This document shows positions 26,832 through 36,260 of a stretch of 64,000 nucleotides of DNA, piece after piece. Every line of letters starts with the position of its first letter. Within the stretch, counting starts at the first letter, position 1. Both the position numbers and the translations under genes were made by a program. Origin of the DNA: Desulfomicrobium escambiense DSM 10707 (lineage in GTDB: Bacteria > Desulfobacterota > Desulfovibrionia > Desulfovibrionales > Desulfomicrobiaceae); assembly GCF_000428825.1 (NCBI RefSeq), contig NZ_KE386803.1:1-64000 (forward strand). The letters run 5' to 3'. A model generated the notes under the pieces. It worked only from the letters and a program-made list of their open reading frames with translations. It was not told the DNA's origin and ran no database searches.

Positions 26832-26944
26832 GAGCGGCTCCGGGTTCGCATCCGAAGGGAGGCGGCTGCCCGGGCCGGACAGCCGTTGCGGTCTTCATGC
26901 GTCCTTCGCGGCGTCATGTCCAGGCCGGGACCGCTCTTGCCCGG

Positions 26945-27712
26945 TCAGGACAATGCAAGCATGAGCCTGGCGCAGACTGCGTCGATGCCCGGTCCGTCCT
27001 CCAGGCCGAGAACGCTCGCCTGATCCAACTGGCGGGCGGTCAGGCTGGCCAGGGCCGGGACGTGGACCACTGCGCTGGGGAGGCCCTGCAGGTCAGGAAG
27101 CCGCGGCTCCCCGATACCGCGGTTCACGGCCAGCACCTGGCGCGAAAGACCCAGTTCGGCGGCCAGGGCGCCCACGCGCGCCGCCGTCTCCAGGGACCTC
27201 CTGCTGGGCTCGCTGACCACCACCAGCCCGTCAACGCCCTCCACGGTTCCCCGTCCCAGATGCTCCACCCCGGCCTCCAGGTCCACGAGCACGACGCTTC
27301 GCTCCCGCAGCATCAGGTGCGCCAGCACGGACTTGAGCAGGGCGTTGGCCGCGCAGGCGCAGCCGTCGCCGGCCCCGGTGATGGAGCCCATGGTCAGCAG
27401 GCGCTTGGTCCCCGTACGGCCGTTTCCGGCCTTCGCCACAGGCAGGTTGACGCTCAGTTCATCGGGCAGATCGGAGACGTCGGGGTTGAGGCTCAGGAAG
27501 CCCGAGCCGATGCGCTCCCGGATCAGATCCTCGCGGGCGCTCAACGGATCGGGCAGGTCGCCCGCGTCCAGCCCGCTGGCCTGGCCCAGGCTCAGGGCCG
27601 TGTCCGCGTCCACCAGGATGACGTCATGCCCGTTCCGGGCGAGATAGTCGCCCAGCCAGGCGCACAGCGTCGTCTTGCCCACGCCGCCCTTGCCGGCGAA
27701 TGCGATCTTCAT
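26945..27712 (-). CDS. cooC: CO dehydrogenase nickel-insertion ATPase
   Basis: A 255-residue MinD/ParA-type ATPase that inserts nickel into the C-cluster of CO dehydrogenase. A deviant Walker A (GKGGVGKTT, residues 7-15) starts the protein, and a Cys-x-Cys pair in GDGCACAAN, near residue 117, matches the metal-binding cysteines of CooC dimers. The start at 27712 is fixed by the P-loop position. It lies 66 bp after cooS on the same strand. Confidence 0.92.
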   Translation of the reverse strand: MKIAFAGKGGVGKTTLCAWLGDYLARNGHDVILVDADTALSLGQASGLDAGDLPDPLSAREDLIRERIGSGFLSLNPDVSDLPDELSVNLPVAKAGNGRTGTKRLLTMGSITGAGDGCACAANALLKSVLAHLMLRERSVVLVDLEAGVEHLGRGTVEGVDGLVVVSEPSRRSLETAARVGALAAELGLSRQVLAVNRGIGEPRLPDLQGLPSAVVHVPALASLTARQLDQASVLGLEDGPGIDAVCARLMLALS

Positions 27713-27730
27713 GCGTGCCTCCTTGTCGGC

Positions 27731-27750
27731 GGGGGAGCCTGCGCTCCCCC
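27731..27750 (-). other. Hairpin between cooS and cooC without U-run
   Basis: A perfect eight-base-pair inverted repeat (GGGGGAGC and GCTCCCCC, four-base loop). On the coding (minus) strand no T-run follows, so it is more likely an mRNA stability or processing element than a terminator. Confidence 0.45.
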
Positions 27751-27777
27751 TTTTTGCATCCCGACGGTTCGGTCCGG

Positions 27778-29662
27778 CTAGGCGGACCAGCCCAGGGCCA
27801 GCCGCTTGGCCTTGATGCGTTCGTTGATCATCTCCGCCGCCTTCAGAGGGCCGGACTCCACGGCGAAACAGGCACCGAACACGTCGTCCAGGCCCTTGAG
27901 GGCCAGGGTCGTGATCATGTCGCTGCCCAGGATGTGCGGCGGCAGGCCGAGGTGGGTGTAGATGCCGCTGGCCACGGCGTAGAGGCCGATGGCCGCCGCC
28001 TTCTCGGAGTACCACTCGGGGGCGCTGGCCGCCACGGGCAGGTCGCTGATGTCCAGTCCCGCGTGATTGGCCAGGACCGCGCAGAGGTGCAGGATGCGCG
28101 AATTGTCCACGCAACTGCCCACGTGCAGCACCGGCGGGATGCCCAGAGCCCGGCAGATCCCGGCCAGCCCTTCGCCGGCCTGGTCGGCCGCTTCGGGTTC
28201 CAGCAGTCCGGCCTTGCCCATGGCCACGGTGGCGCAGCCCGTGACGACCACGAGGATGTCGCGCCGGATCAGTTCCCGGGCCAGGTTCACGTGCACATGG
28301 TCGTGCTTGAGCTTGGGGTTGTTGCAGCCCACGATGCCGACCACGCCGCGCACCTTGCCGGCCTGCAGGGCCTGGATCAGGGGTTCGGGAGTGCCGCCCA
28401 GGGCCTCCAGGATGGCCTCGTTGGAGAAGCCCGAGGTGATGGAAACCGGTTTGGACGGGATCTCGACCTTGGCCGGGTCGCGCAGGGCGAAGGCTTCCAC
28501 GGCCATGAGCACTGCCTCGCGGGCCTTTTCGCGGGCGTTTTTGTAGCTGAACTCCATGTGGACGCCGCCGGGGAATTTGGCCTTGTCCGACGTGGACACG
28601 AACTTCGTGTGATAGCAGCCCGCCACGTTCACCAGGCTCGGCATGATGCACTGGTAGTCGACGATGACCATCTCCACCGCGCCGGTGACGATGGCGAGTT
28701 CCGTCATGAGGTGGTTGCCGGCCATGGGCACGCCCTGGCGCATGAGCACCTCGTTGCCCGTGCAGCACAGGCCCGCGATGTTGATGCCCGTGGCGCCGGC
28801 CTCTTTGGCCCTGGCCAGGATTTCGGGTTCCCGCGCCGCGGCCAGGATCATCTCCGAGACGATGGGGCTGTGCCCGTGGACCAGGATGTTGACCTGGTCC
28901 TCCTTCAGCACGCCCAGGTTGACCTCGGCTTTGACGGGCTTGGGGGTGCCGAAGATGATGTCCGAGACCTCCGTGGCGATCATGGACCCGCCCCAGCCGT
29001 CGGCCAGGGCCGCGCGACCCGCGTGCAGGCAGATGGACACGGGGTCGCAGTCGACGCCCATGTGCGTGCGGTGGAGCATCTCCACACATTCGCGGTCGAT
29101 GCCGCGCGGCGAGCAGCCGAAGCGCTCCCAGACCACCCTGCGCTTCTGCGGGGCGCGGCCGCTGAAGGCCACGCCGTGGGACCGGCAGCCGTAGTCCTCG
29201 AAGAACAGGTCGGCCAGTGCCTTGGCCCGCTCGCGGACGGAGAGGCCTTCGACCGCGATGCCCAATTCCGTGCAGATGCGTTCGAGCTTGGCCTCGTCAC
29301 GGATGCCGTAGTCCGTGGTCTTGCCTTCACCGATGGCGGCCAAGGTCTCCAGCAGGTCCCTGCCGTGGTCCGAGTGTGCGGCCGCGCCGGCGGCCACGAA
29401 GCGTCCGAAGTTGCGCGCGACGGTCAGGTCGCCGTCGGCGCCGCACACTCCGTGCGTCTTTTTCGGCCCCCTTGGGGTTGATGCGGCAGGGGCCCATGAC
29501 GCATTTGCTGCAGGTCAGACCCTGGTCGCAGAAGGTGCAGTGGGGCGTCTGTTCTTTGAGCCGATCCCAGATGAGATTCACTCCCTCGCGCCGCGCCTTG
29601 GCGATCATCTTCTGCGCGTCTTCCCACGGGCTCAGATCGAAGATTTCCCTTTCCTTGGCCAT
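27778..29662 (-). CDS. cooS: Ni-Fe CO dehydrogenase catalytic subunit, with apparent frameshift
   Basis: The carbon monoxide dehydrogenase that oxidises CO to CO2, about 627 residues if one base is skipped. The N-terminal 64 or so residues (29662 to about 29470) hold the Fe-S ligands: Cys42/Cys45 (HCTFC, D-cluster, the two-residue spacing seen in D. vulgaris) and Cys51, 54, 59 (B-cluster). The rest continues in another frame from about 29470 to 27778, starting KTHGVCGAD, with C-cluster motifs HVGSCVD, GCNNPK, CCTGNEV, MPSLVNVAGCYH and CATVAMGKAGL intact. The +1 shift falls near GGGGG (29467-29471) or AAAAA (29459-29463). AAGGAGG precedes the ATG. Either a sequencing error, a recent mutation or programmed frameshifting. 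Confidence 0.88.
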
Positions 29663-29776
29663 GCGAACCCTCCTTCAGTTTAACGGCCTGCGCCGGGTCC
29701 TCGGATGAATGGATGCAGCCTTGCCGCCCTGTTGCGGCTCATGGGACTGCCGTAGGCCATAGAACGCCTTTTTGTC

Positions 29777-29792
29777 TGTCGCCTAGCTGACA
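29777..29792 (-). promoter_or_regulatory. CooA-binding site upstream of cooS
   Basis: The minus strand reads TGTCAGCTAGGCGACA, an exact match to the TGTCA-N6-CGACA operator described for R. rubrum CooA. It lies about 115 bp before the cooS start and 68 bp before ispG on the other strand. A weak -10-like TTCTAT (minus strand, 29759-29764) lies downstream of it. Confidence 0.75.
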
Positions 29793-29859
29793 GGAGGGGC
29801 GAATTTTCGGATTTCCCCCACCTTGGCTTTGACCGCCAAATTCATTACGCTCCCCCGCC

Positions 29860-30963
29860 ATGACACAGACAGACGCATCCATCCTCGCCCCCCGGCGCGC
29901 GACCCGCACCATCTCCGTCGGGGGGGTGGGCATCGGCGGGGGCAACCCCGTGCGCGTGCAGTCCATGACCAACACGGACACCCGCGACGTCGAAGCCACC
30001 CTGGCCCAGATCGACGCCCTGGCTCGGGCGGGCTGCGAGATCGTGCGCCTGGCCGTGCTCGATCTCGAAGCGGCCGTGGCCTTGAAGAAAATTTGCGCGG
30101 CTACGGGCGTGCCCCTCATCGCCGACATCCATTTCGACTCCCGCCTGGCCGTACAGGCCGTGGAGGCGGGCGTGAAGGGCCTGCGCATCAACCCCGGCAA
30201 CATCGGCGGCCCCGACAAGGTCGACCGCGTGGTGCACGCCGCCCGCGCGGCCGGCGTGCCCATCCGCATCGGCGTGAACAGCGGTTCCGTGGACAAGGAT
30301 CTGCTGAAGAAGCACGGCGGCCCGACCCCGGCGGCCATGGTCGAGAGCGCCATGGAGCATGTGCGCCTGCTGGAGGAACGCGGCTTCCACGACATCAAGA
30401 TTTCGCTCAAGTCGTCGAGCGTGCTGGGCACAGTGGCCGCCTACCGGCTCATGTCGAAGACCGTCGACTATCCCCTGCACATCGGCGTGACCGAGGCCGG
30501 CACGGCCATGCGCGGGGCCGTCAAGTCGTCGGTGGGCCTGGGCATCCTGCTGGCCGAGGGTATCGGCGACACGCTCCGGGTTTCGCTGACTGCCGATCCC
30601 GTCGAGGAGATGCTCGTGGCCTGGGAGATCCTGCGCGCTCTGGGCCTGCGGGCCAGGGGGCCGGAGATCGTGTCCTGCCCGACCTGCGGGCGGACCGAGA
30701 TCGGGCTCATGGAATTGGCTGCGGCCGTGGAGGACAGGCTGCGTGGGGTGGAGGAGGTCTTCACCGTCGCGGTCATGGGCTGCGTGGTCAACGGCCCCGG
30801 CGAGGCCCGCGAGGCCGACATCGGCGTGGCCGGGGGGCGCGAGTCCGGCCTCATCTTCCGCAAGGGCGAGGTGGTGCGCAAAGTGAAGGGCCGGGCCGAA
30901 CTGCTGCCGGCCTTCATGGAAGAGCTGGAGAAATTTCTGGACGAGCGGCGGGGCGGGGCGTGA
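29860..30963 (+). CDS. ispG: 4-hydroxy-3-methylbut-2-enyl diphosphate synthase
   Basis: A 367-residue [4Fe-4S] enzyme of the MEP isoprenoid pathway, reducing MEcPP to HMBPP. VQSMTNTDTRD near the N-terminus belongs to the TIM barrel; the cluster ligands SCPTCGRTE and GCVVNGPGEA are in the C-terminal domain. No clear ribosome binding site is seen before the ATG, and the transcript may be leader-short. It heads a plus-strand run (ispG, ADP-ribosylglycohydrolase-like gene, proS) and shares pathway with dxs and ispA further on. Confidence 0.95.
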   Translation: MTQTDASILAPRRATRTISVGGVGIGGGNPVRVQSMTNTDTRDVEATLAQIDALARAGCEIVRLAVLDLEAAVALKKICAATGVPLIADIHFDSRLAVQAVEAGVKGLRINPGNIGGPDKVDRVVHAARAAGVPIRIGVNSGSVDKDLLKKHGGPTPAAMVESAMEHVRLLEERGFHDIKISLKSSSVLGTVAAYRLMSKTVDYPLHIGVTEAGTAMRGAVKSSVGLGILLAEGIGDTLRVSLTADPVEEMLVAWEILRALGLRARGPEIVSCPTCGRTEIGLMELAAAVEDRLRGVEEVFTVAVMGCVVNGPGEAREADIGVAGGRESGLIFRKGEVVRKVKGRAELLPAFMEELEKFLDERRGGA

Positions 30964-31011
30964 GGCGGCCTCTTCCGGCGTCCGTGGCCGAGTGAGCAGA
31001 AAGGGGGGAAC

Positions 31012-32091
31012 ATGCCGGGAAAGGATATCAGGGACCGCGCCGCAGGCGCCGTCATGGGAGCCTTCATCGGGGACGGTCTGGGGCTCGGACCCCATTGGTA
31101 TTACGACCTGGACGAGTTGCGTCGCGACTACGGCGACTGGATCACCGATTACACGGACCCCATGCCCGGCCGCTACCACGACGGCATGCGGGCCGGGCAG
31201 CTATCCCAGTCGGGCTTCATCCTGGAGCTGACCGCGCGCTCCCTGGTCGAGTGCGGCGGCTACGACGAGCCGGATTTCTGCCGCCGCATGGACGAGGAGC
31301 TGTTTTCCCTCCTCGACGGCTCGCCCGTCAGCGGGCCGGGCTTCTACACCAGTCAGTCCATCCGCGATGCCTGGCGGCGGCGCGTCCGGCAGCGCCTGCC
31401 TTGGGGACGCACGGCCGGCCCCGCCGACACCACCGAGGCCATCGAGCGCACACTGGCCATCGCCGTGCGCTACGCCCTGGACCCGACCCGGCTGGCCGAG
31501 GCCGTGTCCGGCAACGCCGCCCTGACTCAGAACGACGAGACGGTCCTGTCCTTGACCGTGGCCTACGGCGCGGTGCTGGGACAACTGGTGCAGGGGCACC
31601 CTCTGGACGCGAAAATTTCCGGCCGGCTCATGAAGCTGGTCAAGAGCGGCGAGCTGCCGTTCCACGCGGTGACGCGCGACAACCTCCAGCCCCCGCGTCC
31701 CGGCGATCCCGATCCGCCGCGGGCCGGCCGCTTCGCCTCGCCTGACGCCCTGCTGTCCCCGGCCTTCTTCGCTGCGGCTGCCGCGGACCCGACCGTGCGC
31801 ATCGAACCGGCCTGGAAGGTCTCCCTGGTCTACGGCATGCCGTGTGCCATCTATCACCAGCTCCCGGCGGCCTACTACCTGGCGGCGCGCTTCCGGGACG
31901 ACTTCGAGTCCGCCGTGCTCCACGCCGTCAACGGCGGCGGCCAGAACCAGGCCCGCGCCATCCTGACCGGCGCCCTGGTCGGGGCCCAGACCGGCCTCTC
32001 GGGCATCCCGTGGCGCTTCGTGGACGGCTTGGCGCGGGGCAGTGAGCTGCTGGAACTGGCCGAACGGCTGGCGGAGCAGACGGCCGTCTGA
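31012..32091 (+). CDS. ADP-ribosylglycohydrolase-family protein with altered metal site
   Basis: A 359-residue all-helical protein of the DraG/ARH fold, which normally removes ADP-ribose from proteins or hydrolyses related bonds with a two-Mg centre. The first motif, [17 protein letters not shown], is near the N-terminus, but the TDDT motif is replaced by a GQLSQSGF segment and the C-terminal GGDTDT by GGGQNQAR, removing most metal-binding aspartates. It probably has a different activity or is catalytically inert. AGGGGGG precedes the ATG. It is inserted between ispG and proS. Confidence 0.8.
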   Translation: MPGKDIRDRAAGAVMGAFIGDGLGLGPHWYYDLDELRRDYGDWITDYTDPMPGRYHDGMRAGQLSQSGFILELTARSLVECGGYDEPDFCRRMDEELFSLLDGSPVSGPGFYTSQSIRDAWRRRVRQRLPWGRTAGPADTTEAIERTLAIAVRYALDPTRLAEAVSGNAALTQNDETVLSLTVAYGAVLGQLVQGHPLDAKISGRLMKLVKSGELPFHAVTRDNLQPPRPGDPDPPRAGRFASPDALLSPAFFAAAAADPTVRIEPAWKVSLVYGMPCAIYHQLPAAYYLAARFRDDFESAVLHAVNGGGQNQARAILTGALVGAQTGLSGIPWRFVDGLARGSELLELAERLAEQTAV

Positions 32092-32179
32092 TTCAACTGT
32101 CGGATTTATTGTCGGGAAAATATCGTACGCACCAAGAATTCAACCATTTCTTTACATATTCATATCGAGGAGACATTTC

Positions 32180-33922
32180 ATGCTGTTCAGCAAGTTCTAC
32201 GCGCCCACCCTGAAGGAGACCCCGGCCGAGGCCGAGGTCATCAGCCACAAGCTGCTGCTGCGCGCGGGCATGATCCGCAAGCTGACCAGCGGCATCTACA
32301 CCTACATGCCGCTGGGTCTTCGGGCCATCAACAAGGTCGCAAACATCGTGCGCGAGGAGATGAACCGGGCCGGGGCCCAGGAAATCTCCATGCCCATGGT
32401 CCAGCCGGCCGATCTGTGGCAGGAGAGCGGGCGCTGGGAATTCTACGGCAAGGAGCTCCTGCGCCTCAAAGACCGCAACGGCCGCGACTACTGCCTCGGG
32501 CCCACCCACGAGGAGGTCATCACCGACCTCATCCGCGGCGAGGTGCGCTCCTACCGGCAGCTGCCCCTGAACCTCTACCAGATCCAGACCAAGTTTCGCG
32601 ACGAGATCCGCCCGCGTTTCGGCCTCATGCGCGGCCGCGAGTTCATCATGAAGGACGCCTACTCCTTCGACAAGGACGACGAGGGCGTGAACGCGAGCTA
32701 CCAGGCCATGTATGACGCCTACGAGCGCATCTTCACCCGCCTGGGCCTGCAGTTCCGCGCCGTGAGCGCCGACTCGGGCGCCATCGGCGGCAGCTTTTCG
32801 CACGAGTTCATGGTCCTGGCCGACACGGGCGAGGACACCCTGGCCGTGTGCACGTCCTGTTCCTACGCCGCCAACCTGGAGAAGGCGGAGCTCAAGCCCG
32901 GCGCGCCCTGCACCGAGACGTGCGCCCCATTTGAGCAGGTGGCCACCCCCGGCAAGCACACCGTCGAGGATGTGGCCGGCTTCCTGGCCGTGCCCACGGC
33001 GCAGATCATGAAGACGCTCCTCTTTGACGTGGACGGACGTTCCGTGGCCGTGCTCCTGCGCGGCGACCGCGAAGTGAACGACGTCAAGCTCAAGAACATG
33101 CTCGGCGCCACCAACGTCGACCTGGCCAGCCCCGAACAGGTCCAGGCCTGGACCGGCGCGCCCGTGGGCTTCGCCGGGCCGGTGGGTCTCAAGGTCGACG
33201 CCATCTACGCGGACTTCGAGATCGCCTCGGCCACGGATTTCGTCTGCGGGGCCAACGCCGCCGACGCGCACCTCCTGCACGTGGACCCGCGCCGCGACAT
33301 CACCCTGTCGACCGACGTCACGCCCACGGGCTACGCCGACCTGCGCTCCATCACCCTGGACGACCCCTGCCCGGCCTGCGGCGGCCCCCTGACCATGCCC
33401 AAGGGCATCGAGGTCGGCCACGTCTTCAAGCTCGGCACCAAGTACTCCAAGTCCATGAACGCCACCTTCCTCGACGAGAACGGCAAGGAGCAGGTCATCA
33501 TCATGGGCTGCTACGGCATCGGCGTCAGCCGCGTGGTGGCCGCGAGCATCGAGCAGAACAACGACGCGAACGGCATGATCTTCCCGCCGTCCATCGCCCC
33601 CTTCGAGGTCACGGTCCTGGCCATGTCCACCAGGGACGAGAAGGTCATGGCCCAGTGCCGCGCGATCCACGACTGGCTGGAAAGCCAGGGCATCGACACC
33701 TTGTTCGACGACCGCGACGAGCGCCCCGGCGTCAAGTTCAACGAGGCCGACCTCATGGGCTCCCCCATGCAGATCGTCATCGGCGGCAAAGGGTTGGAGA
33801 AGGGCGTGCTGGAAGCGAAGAACAGAAAGACCGGCGAGAAGCGGGAACTGCCGGTGGCGGATTGGCAGAACGCCGTTCTGGAATGGAGGAAGGAAGTGAT
33901 GAAGGAGTGGGGACTGGCGTAA
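32180..33922 (+). CDS. proS: Prolyl-tRNA synthetase
   Basis: A 580-residue class II synthetase charging tRNA-Pro. Motif 2 ([17 protein letters not shown]), motif 3 ([11 protein letters not shown]) and the bacterial-type editing insertion (about residues 225-405) are present, followed by the anticodon-binding domain. The ATG at 32180 has GAGGAG upstream; the longer frame starting at 32042 overlaps the previous gene and is not used. It belongs to the ispG-proS arrangement common in Desulfovibrionales. Confidence 0.97.
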   Translation: MLFSKFYAPTLKETPAEAEVISHKLLLRAGMIRKLTSGIYTYMPLGLRAINKVANIVREEMNRAGAQEISMPMVQPADLWQESGRWEFYGKELLRLKDRNGRDYCLGPTHEEVITDLIRGEVRSYRQLPLNLYQIQTKFRDEIRPRFGLMRGREFIMKDAYSFDKDDEGVNASYQAMYDAYERIFTRLGLQFRAVSADSGAIGGSFSHEFMVLADTGEDTLAVCTSCSYAANLEKAELKPGAPCTETCAPFEQVATPGKHTVEDVAGFLAVPTAQIMKTLLFDVDGRSVAVLLRGDREVNDVKLKNMLGATNVDLASPEQVQAWTGAPVGFAGPVGLKVDAIYADFEIASATDFVCGANAADAHLLHVDPRRDITLSTDVTPTGYADLRSITLDDPCPACGGPLTMPKGIEVGHVFKLGTKYSKSMNATFLDENGKEQVIIMGCYGIGVSRVVAASIEQNNDANGMIFPPSIAPFEVTVLAMSTRDEKVMAQCRAIHDWLESQGIDTLFDDRDERPGVKFNEADLMGSPMQIVIGGKGLEKGVLEAKNRKTGEKRELPVADWQNAVLEWRKEVMKEWGLA

Positions 33923-33938
33923 TGATGATGAGGTTGCC

Positions 33939-34343
33939 GTGTCAGAAAAGAAGGTGCAGCATCAACTCCGGGAAAACAATCTGCCTTCGCTTCGAACCTT
34001 TCGGCGTGAATTGCGCAAGCATCTGACCCCGGCCGAAGCAAAATTGTGGGCGCACATCAAAAGCTCGCAACTCGAAGGCAGAAAATTCAGACGACAGCAC
34101 AGTGTGGGCAGGTACATTCTTGATTTTTACTGCCCGCAAGAGCGATTGGCCGTTGAACTGGATGGTGAAGTGCACAGCTTTGTCAGTGCGCAGGAACGTG
34201 ATTTGGAGCGGGACTGTTTTCTGAATACACAGGGAATCAAGGTGTTGCGCTTTGAAAACAAGGTAGTGTTTCAAGATGTTGAGGCTGTGCTGATTGAGAT
34301 TCATCGGCATTTTGGGTGGTTTCTGGACATGGAGACGGAGTAA
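33939..34343 (+). CDS. DUF559 (Vsr/restriction-like) endonuclease-domain protein
   Basis: A 134-residue protein of the DUF559 family, related to very-short-patch-repair and type II restriction folds. RRELRKHLTPAEAKLW, FRRQHSVGRYILDFYC and LAVELDGEVH are family signatures; the Asp of ILDFYC, Glu/Asp of AVELDGE and the preceding Gln are the probable metal-binding catalytic residues. GTG start with AGG upstream. Its codons are richer in A/T than those of all neighbours, suggesting transfer. Immediately after its stop begins an array of alternating inverted repeats. Confidence 0.87.
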   Translation: MSEKKVQHQLRENNLPSLRTFRRELRKHLTPAEAKLWAHIKSSQLEGRKFRRQHSVGRYILDFYCPQERLAVELDGEVHSFVSAQERDLERDCFLNTQGIKVLRFENKVVFQDVEAVLIEIHRHFGWFLDMETE

Positions 34344-34346
34344 GAG

Positions 34347-34771
34347 GCAACCACCCCGCCCTTTGGGCACCCCTCCTTGGCAGGAGGGGAGTTGGAATGT
34401 TCTGCGGGCGGGTTTTGATGTTTTGCGCCAGACTGATGTCTCGAATGCGAGGGTTCGATCTGGAGAATGACGTTGCCCGCACGCGTGAACTGACTCTCCC
34501 CCTGCCAAGGGGGAGTCCCCGCAGGGGGAGGGGGTATTCCCCTTTGCTAAGACTGATTCGGAGCGTGTGCGAAGCAACCACCCCGCCCTTCGGGCACCCC
34601 TCCTTGGCAGGAGGGGAGTTTGGGTTGTTTCCGGCTGGATGTTGTTGCTTTATGCGTCAGATGTTTGTGCGGGATGCATGGGCCTGGCCTGACGGAACAC
34701 GCCCCACGGCAAGCGCAATCTGATTCTCCCCCTGCCAAGGGGGAGTACCCGAAGGGGGAGGGGGTATTCCT
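34347..34771. repeat. Array of four alternating inverted repeats (B-A-B-A) after the DUF559 gene
   Basis: Copies are at about 34347-34395 (B), 34490-34540 (A), 34573-34621 (B) and 34720-34771 (A); A and B are reverse complements of about 48 bp with cores CTCCCCCTGCCAAGGGGGAG and its counterpart. Spacers alternate between about 95-98 bp (B to A) and 33 bp (A to B), and like spacers resemble each other, including weak self-complementarity. The array begins four bases after the DUF559 stop. The same repeats occur at 25991-26128. Confidence 0.9.
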
Positions 34772-34798
34772 CTTGAACCGGATTTTTTCAGGCTTTTT

Positions 34799-34827
34799 CA
34801 ATTTGTGACGCACTGCGTCACAAATTG
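34799..34827. repeat. Perfect 14-bp inverted repeat upstream of xseA
   Basis: Arms CAATTTGTGACGCA and TGCGTCACAAATTG are separated by a single C, making a near-perfect 29-bp palindrome 50 bp before xseA. It may be an operator for a dimeric regulator, or a hairpin ending the upstream transcript. The TGTGA/TCACA halves are nine bases apart, too far for a CRP-type site. Confidence 0.6.
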
Positions 34828-34877
34828 CTTTAATCATCCGGATTGACCGTTCACCCTAAAAAATATTTAGCGTTCCT

Positions 34878-36260
34878 ATGCACATATTCTCCGTCCGCAC
34901 CCTGACCCAGGCCATCAAGGACGTCCTTGAGGGCGAATTTCCCTTTGTCTGGGTGCGGGGGCAGGTTTCGAATCTTTCCAAGCCGCCTTCGGGGCACGTC
35001 TACTTCTCGCTCAAGGACGAGGAGGCGACGCTCAATGTCGTGTGGTTCAAGGGGGCCCAGCCCAAGGCCGGGAAGGATGACGGGGAGCGGGTCAATCCGC
35101 TGACCGGCGAGGTGGAGAGCGGGGCGCCGCTCACGCTGGCCGACGGGCTCGAGGTGCTCGTGGCCGGGCGCATGAACGTGTACCCGCCGCGCGGGGCCTA
35201 CCAGCTCGTGGCCGAGCTGGTGCAGGGGCAGTGCATGGGCGAGCTGGCGGTGGCCTTCGAGGCCATGAAGGCCAAGCTGGCGGCCAAGGGGTATTTCGAC
35301 CCGGAGCGCAAGATGACGCCGCCGCGCAACCCGCGCCGGGTGGCCGTCATCACCGCGCCCCAGGGGGCGGCCCTGCAGGACTTCCTGCGCGTGGCCGGGG
35401 ACCGGGGGTACGGGGCCGTCGTGCGGCTGTATCCGAGCCTGGTGCAGGGCGACAGCGCGCCGGCCCAGATAGCCGCGGCCCTGGCCCGGGCGGACCGGGA
35501 CGGCTGGGCCGAGGTCGTCGTGCTCATCCGCGGCGGCGGGTCTCTCGAAGACCTGTGGGCCTTCAACACCGAGCCCGTGGCCGAGGCCCTCTTCCGCTGT
35601 CGTCTGCCCGTGGTCTGCGGCGTGGGGCACGAGGTGGACACCACCATCGCCGACCTCGTGGCCGACCTGCGCGCGGCCACGCCGTCCCACGCGGCCCAGG
35701 TGCTGTGGGCCGAGCGGGCGGTGCTCAGGCAGCAGGCCGACGAGATTTTTCTGGCCTTGGCCCGGGGCATGGGGCGCTTTCTGGACGAGCGCGAGGGCGC
35801 GTTGAACCGGCTGGCGCAGGGGCTCGTGTGGAACTCGCCGGCCCGGCGCATCGAGCGCGGGGGGTTCGAGCTGGAGCGCCTGGCGGACCGGCTGCGCCAG
35901 GCGGCCCTGCGCATGGCCGGGGAACGGCGCGAGGCCTTGTCCCGCCTGGACGAGCGCCTGCGTCGCGCCTTCGGTCCGGCCCGCATCATGTCCCTGCAAT
36001 CCGAGCTGGACCGGACCCGCTCGGCTCTGGCACAGTCCGCTTCGGCCCTGGTCGGCCGTCGCCGGGACGCCCTGCGCGACCTGGAGGGCCGCCTGGCCGC
36101 CCTGGACCCGGCCGCGCCCCTGGCCCGAGGCTACGCCCTGGTGCGGGGCCGGGACGGGTTTGTCCGTTCGCGCCTGGACGTGCGGCCCGGCGACACGATC
36201 CGCGTACAGGTCTCGGACGGCGAGTTCGGGGCCGAGGTGCTGCCCGAGGAGCTTTCATGA
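34878..36260 (+). CDS. xseA: Exodeoxyribonuclease VII large subunit
   Basis: A 460-residue nuclease subunit that degrades single-stranded DNA together with XseB. An N-terminal OB fold (VWVRGQVSNLSKPPSGHVYF, residues 23-42) is followed by the catalytic region (VAVITAPQGAALQDFL, LIRGGGSLEDLW, VCGVGHEVDTTIAD, RAATPSHAA) and a long helical region. It starts the five-gene unit xseA-M23-xseB-ispA-dxs. Its stop overlaps the next start (ATGA at 36257-36260). Confidence 0.95.
   Translation: MHIFSVRTLTQAIKDVLEGEFPFVWVRGQVSNLSKPPSGHVYFSLKDEEATLNVVWFKGAQPKAGKDDGERVNPLTGEVESGAPLTLADGLEVLVAGRMNVYPPRGAYQLVAELVQGQCMGELAVAFEAMKAKLAAKGYFDPERKMTPPRNPRRVAVITAPQGAALQDFLRVAGDRGYGAVVRLYPSLVQGDSAPAQIAAALARADRDGWAEVVVLIRGGGSLEDLWAFNTEPVAEALFRCRLPVVCGVGHEVDTTIADLVADLRAATPSHAAQVLWAERAVLRQQADEIFLALARGMGRFLDEREGALNRLAQGLVWNSPARRIERGGFELERLADRLRQAALRMAGERREALSRLDERLRRAFGPARIMSLQSELDRTRSALAQSASALVGRRRDALRDLEGRLAALDPAAPLARGYALVRGRDGFVRSRLDVRPGDTIRVQVSDGEFGAEVLPEELS

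Noticed and set aside
34804-34822. CRP/HcpR-type site (TGTGA ... TCACA) before xseA
   Set aside because: The half-sites are nine bases apart instead of six; kept only as an inverted repeat.
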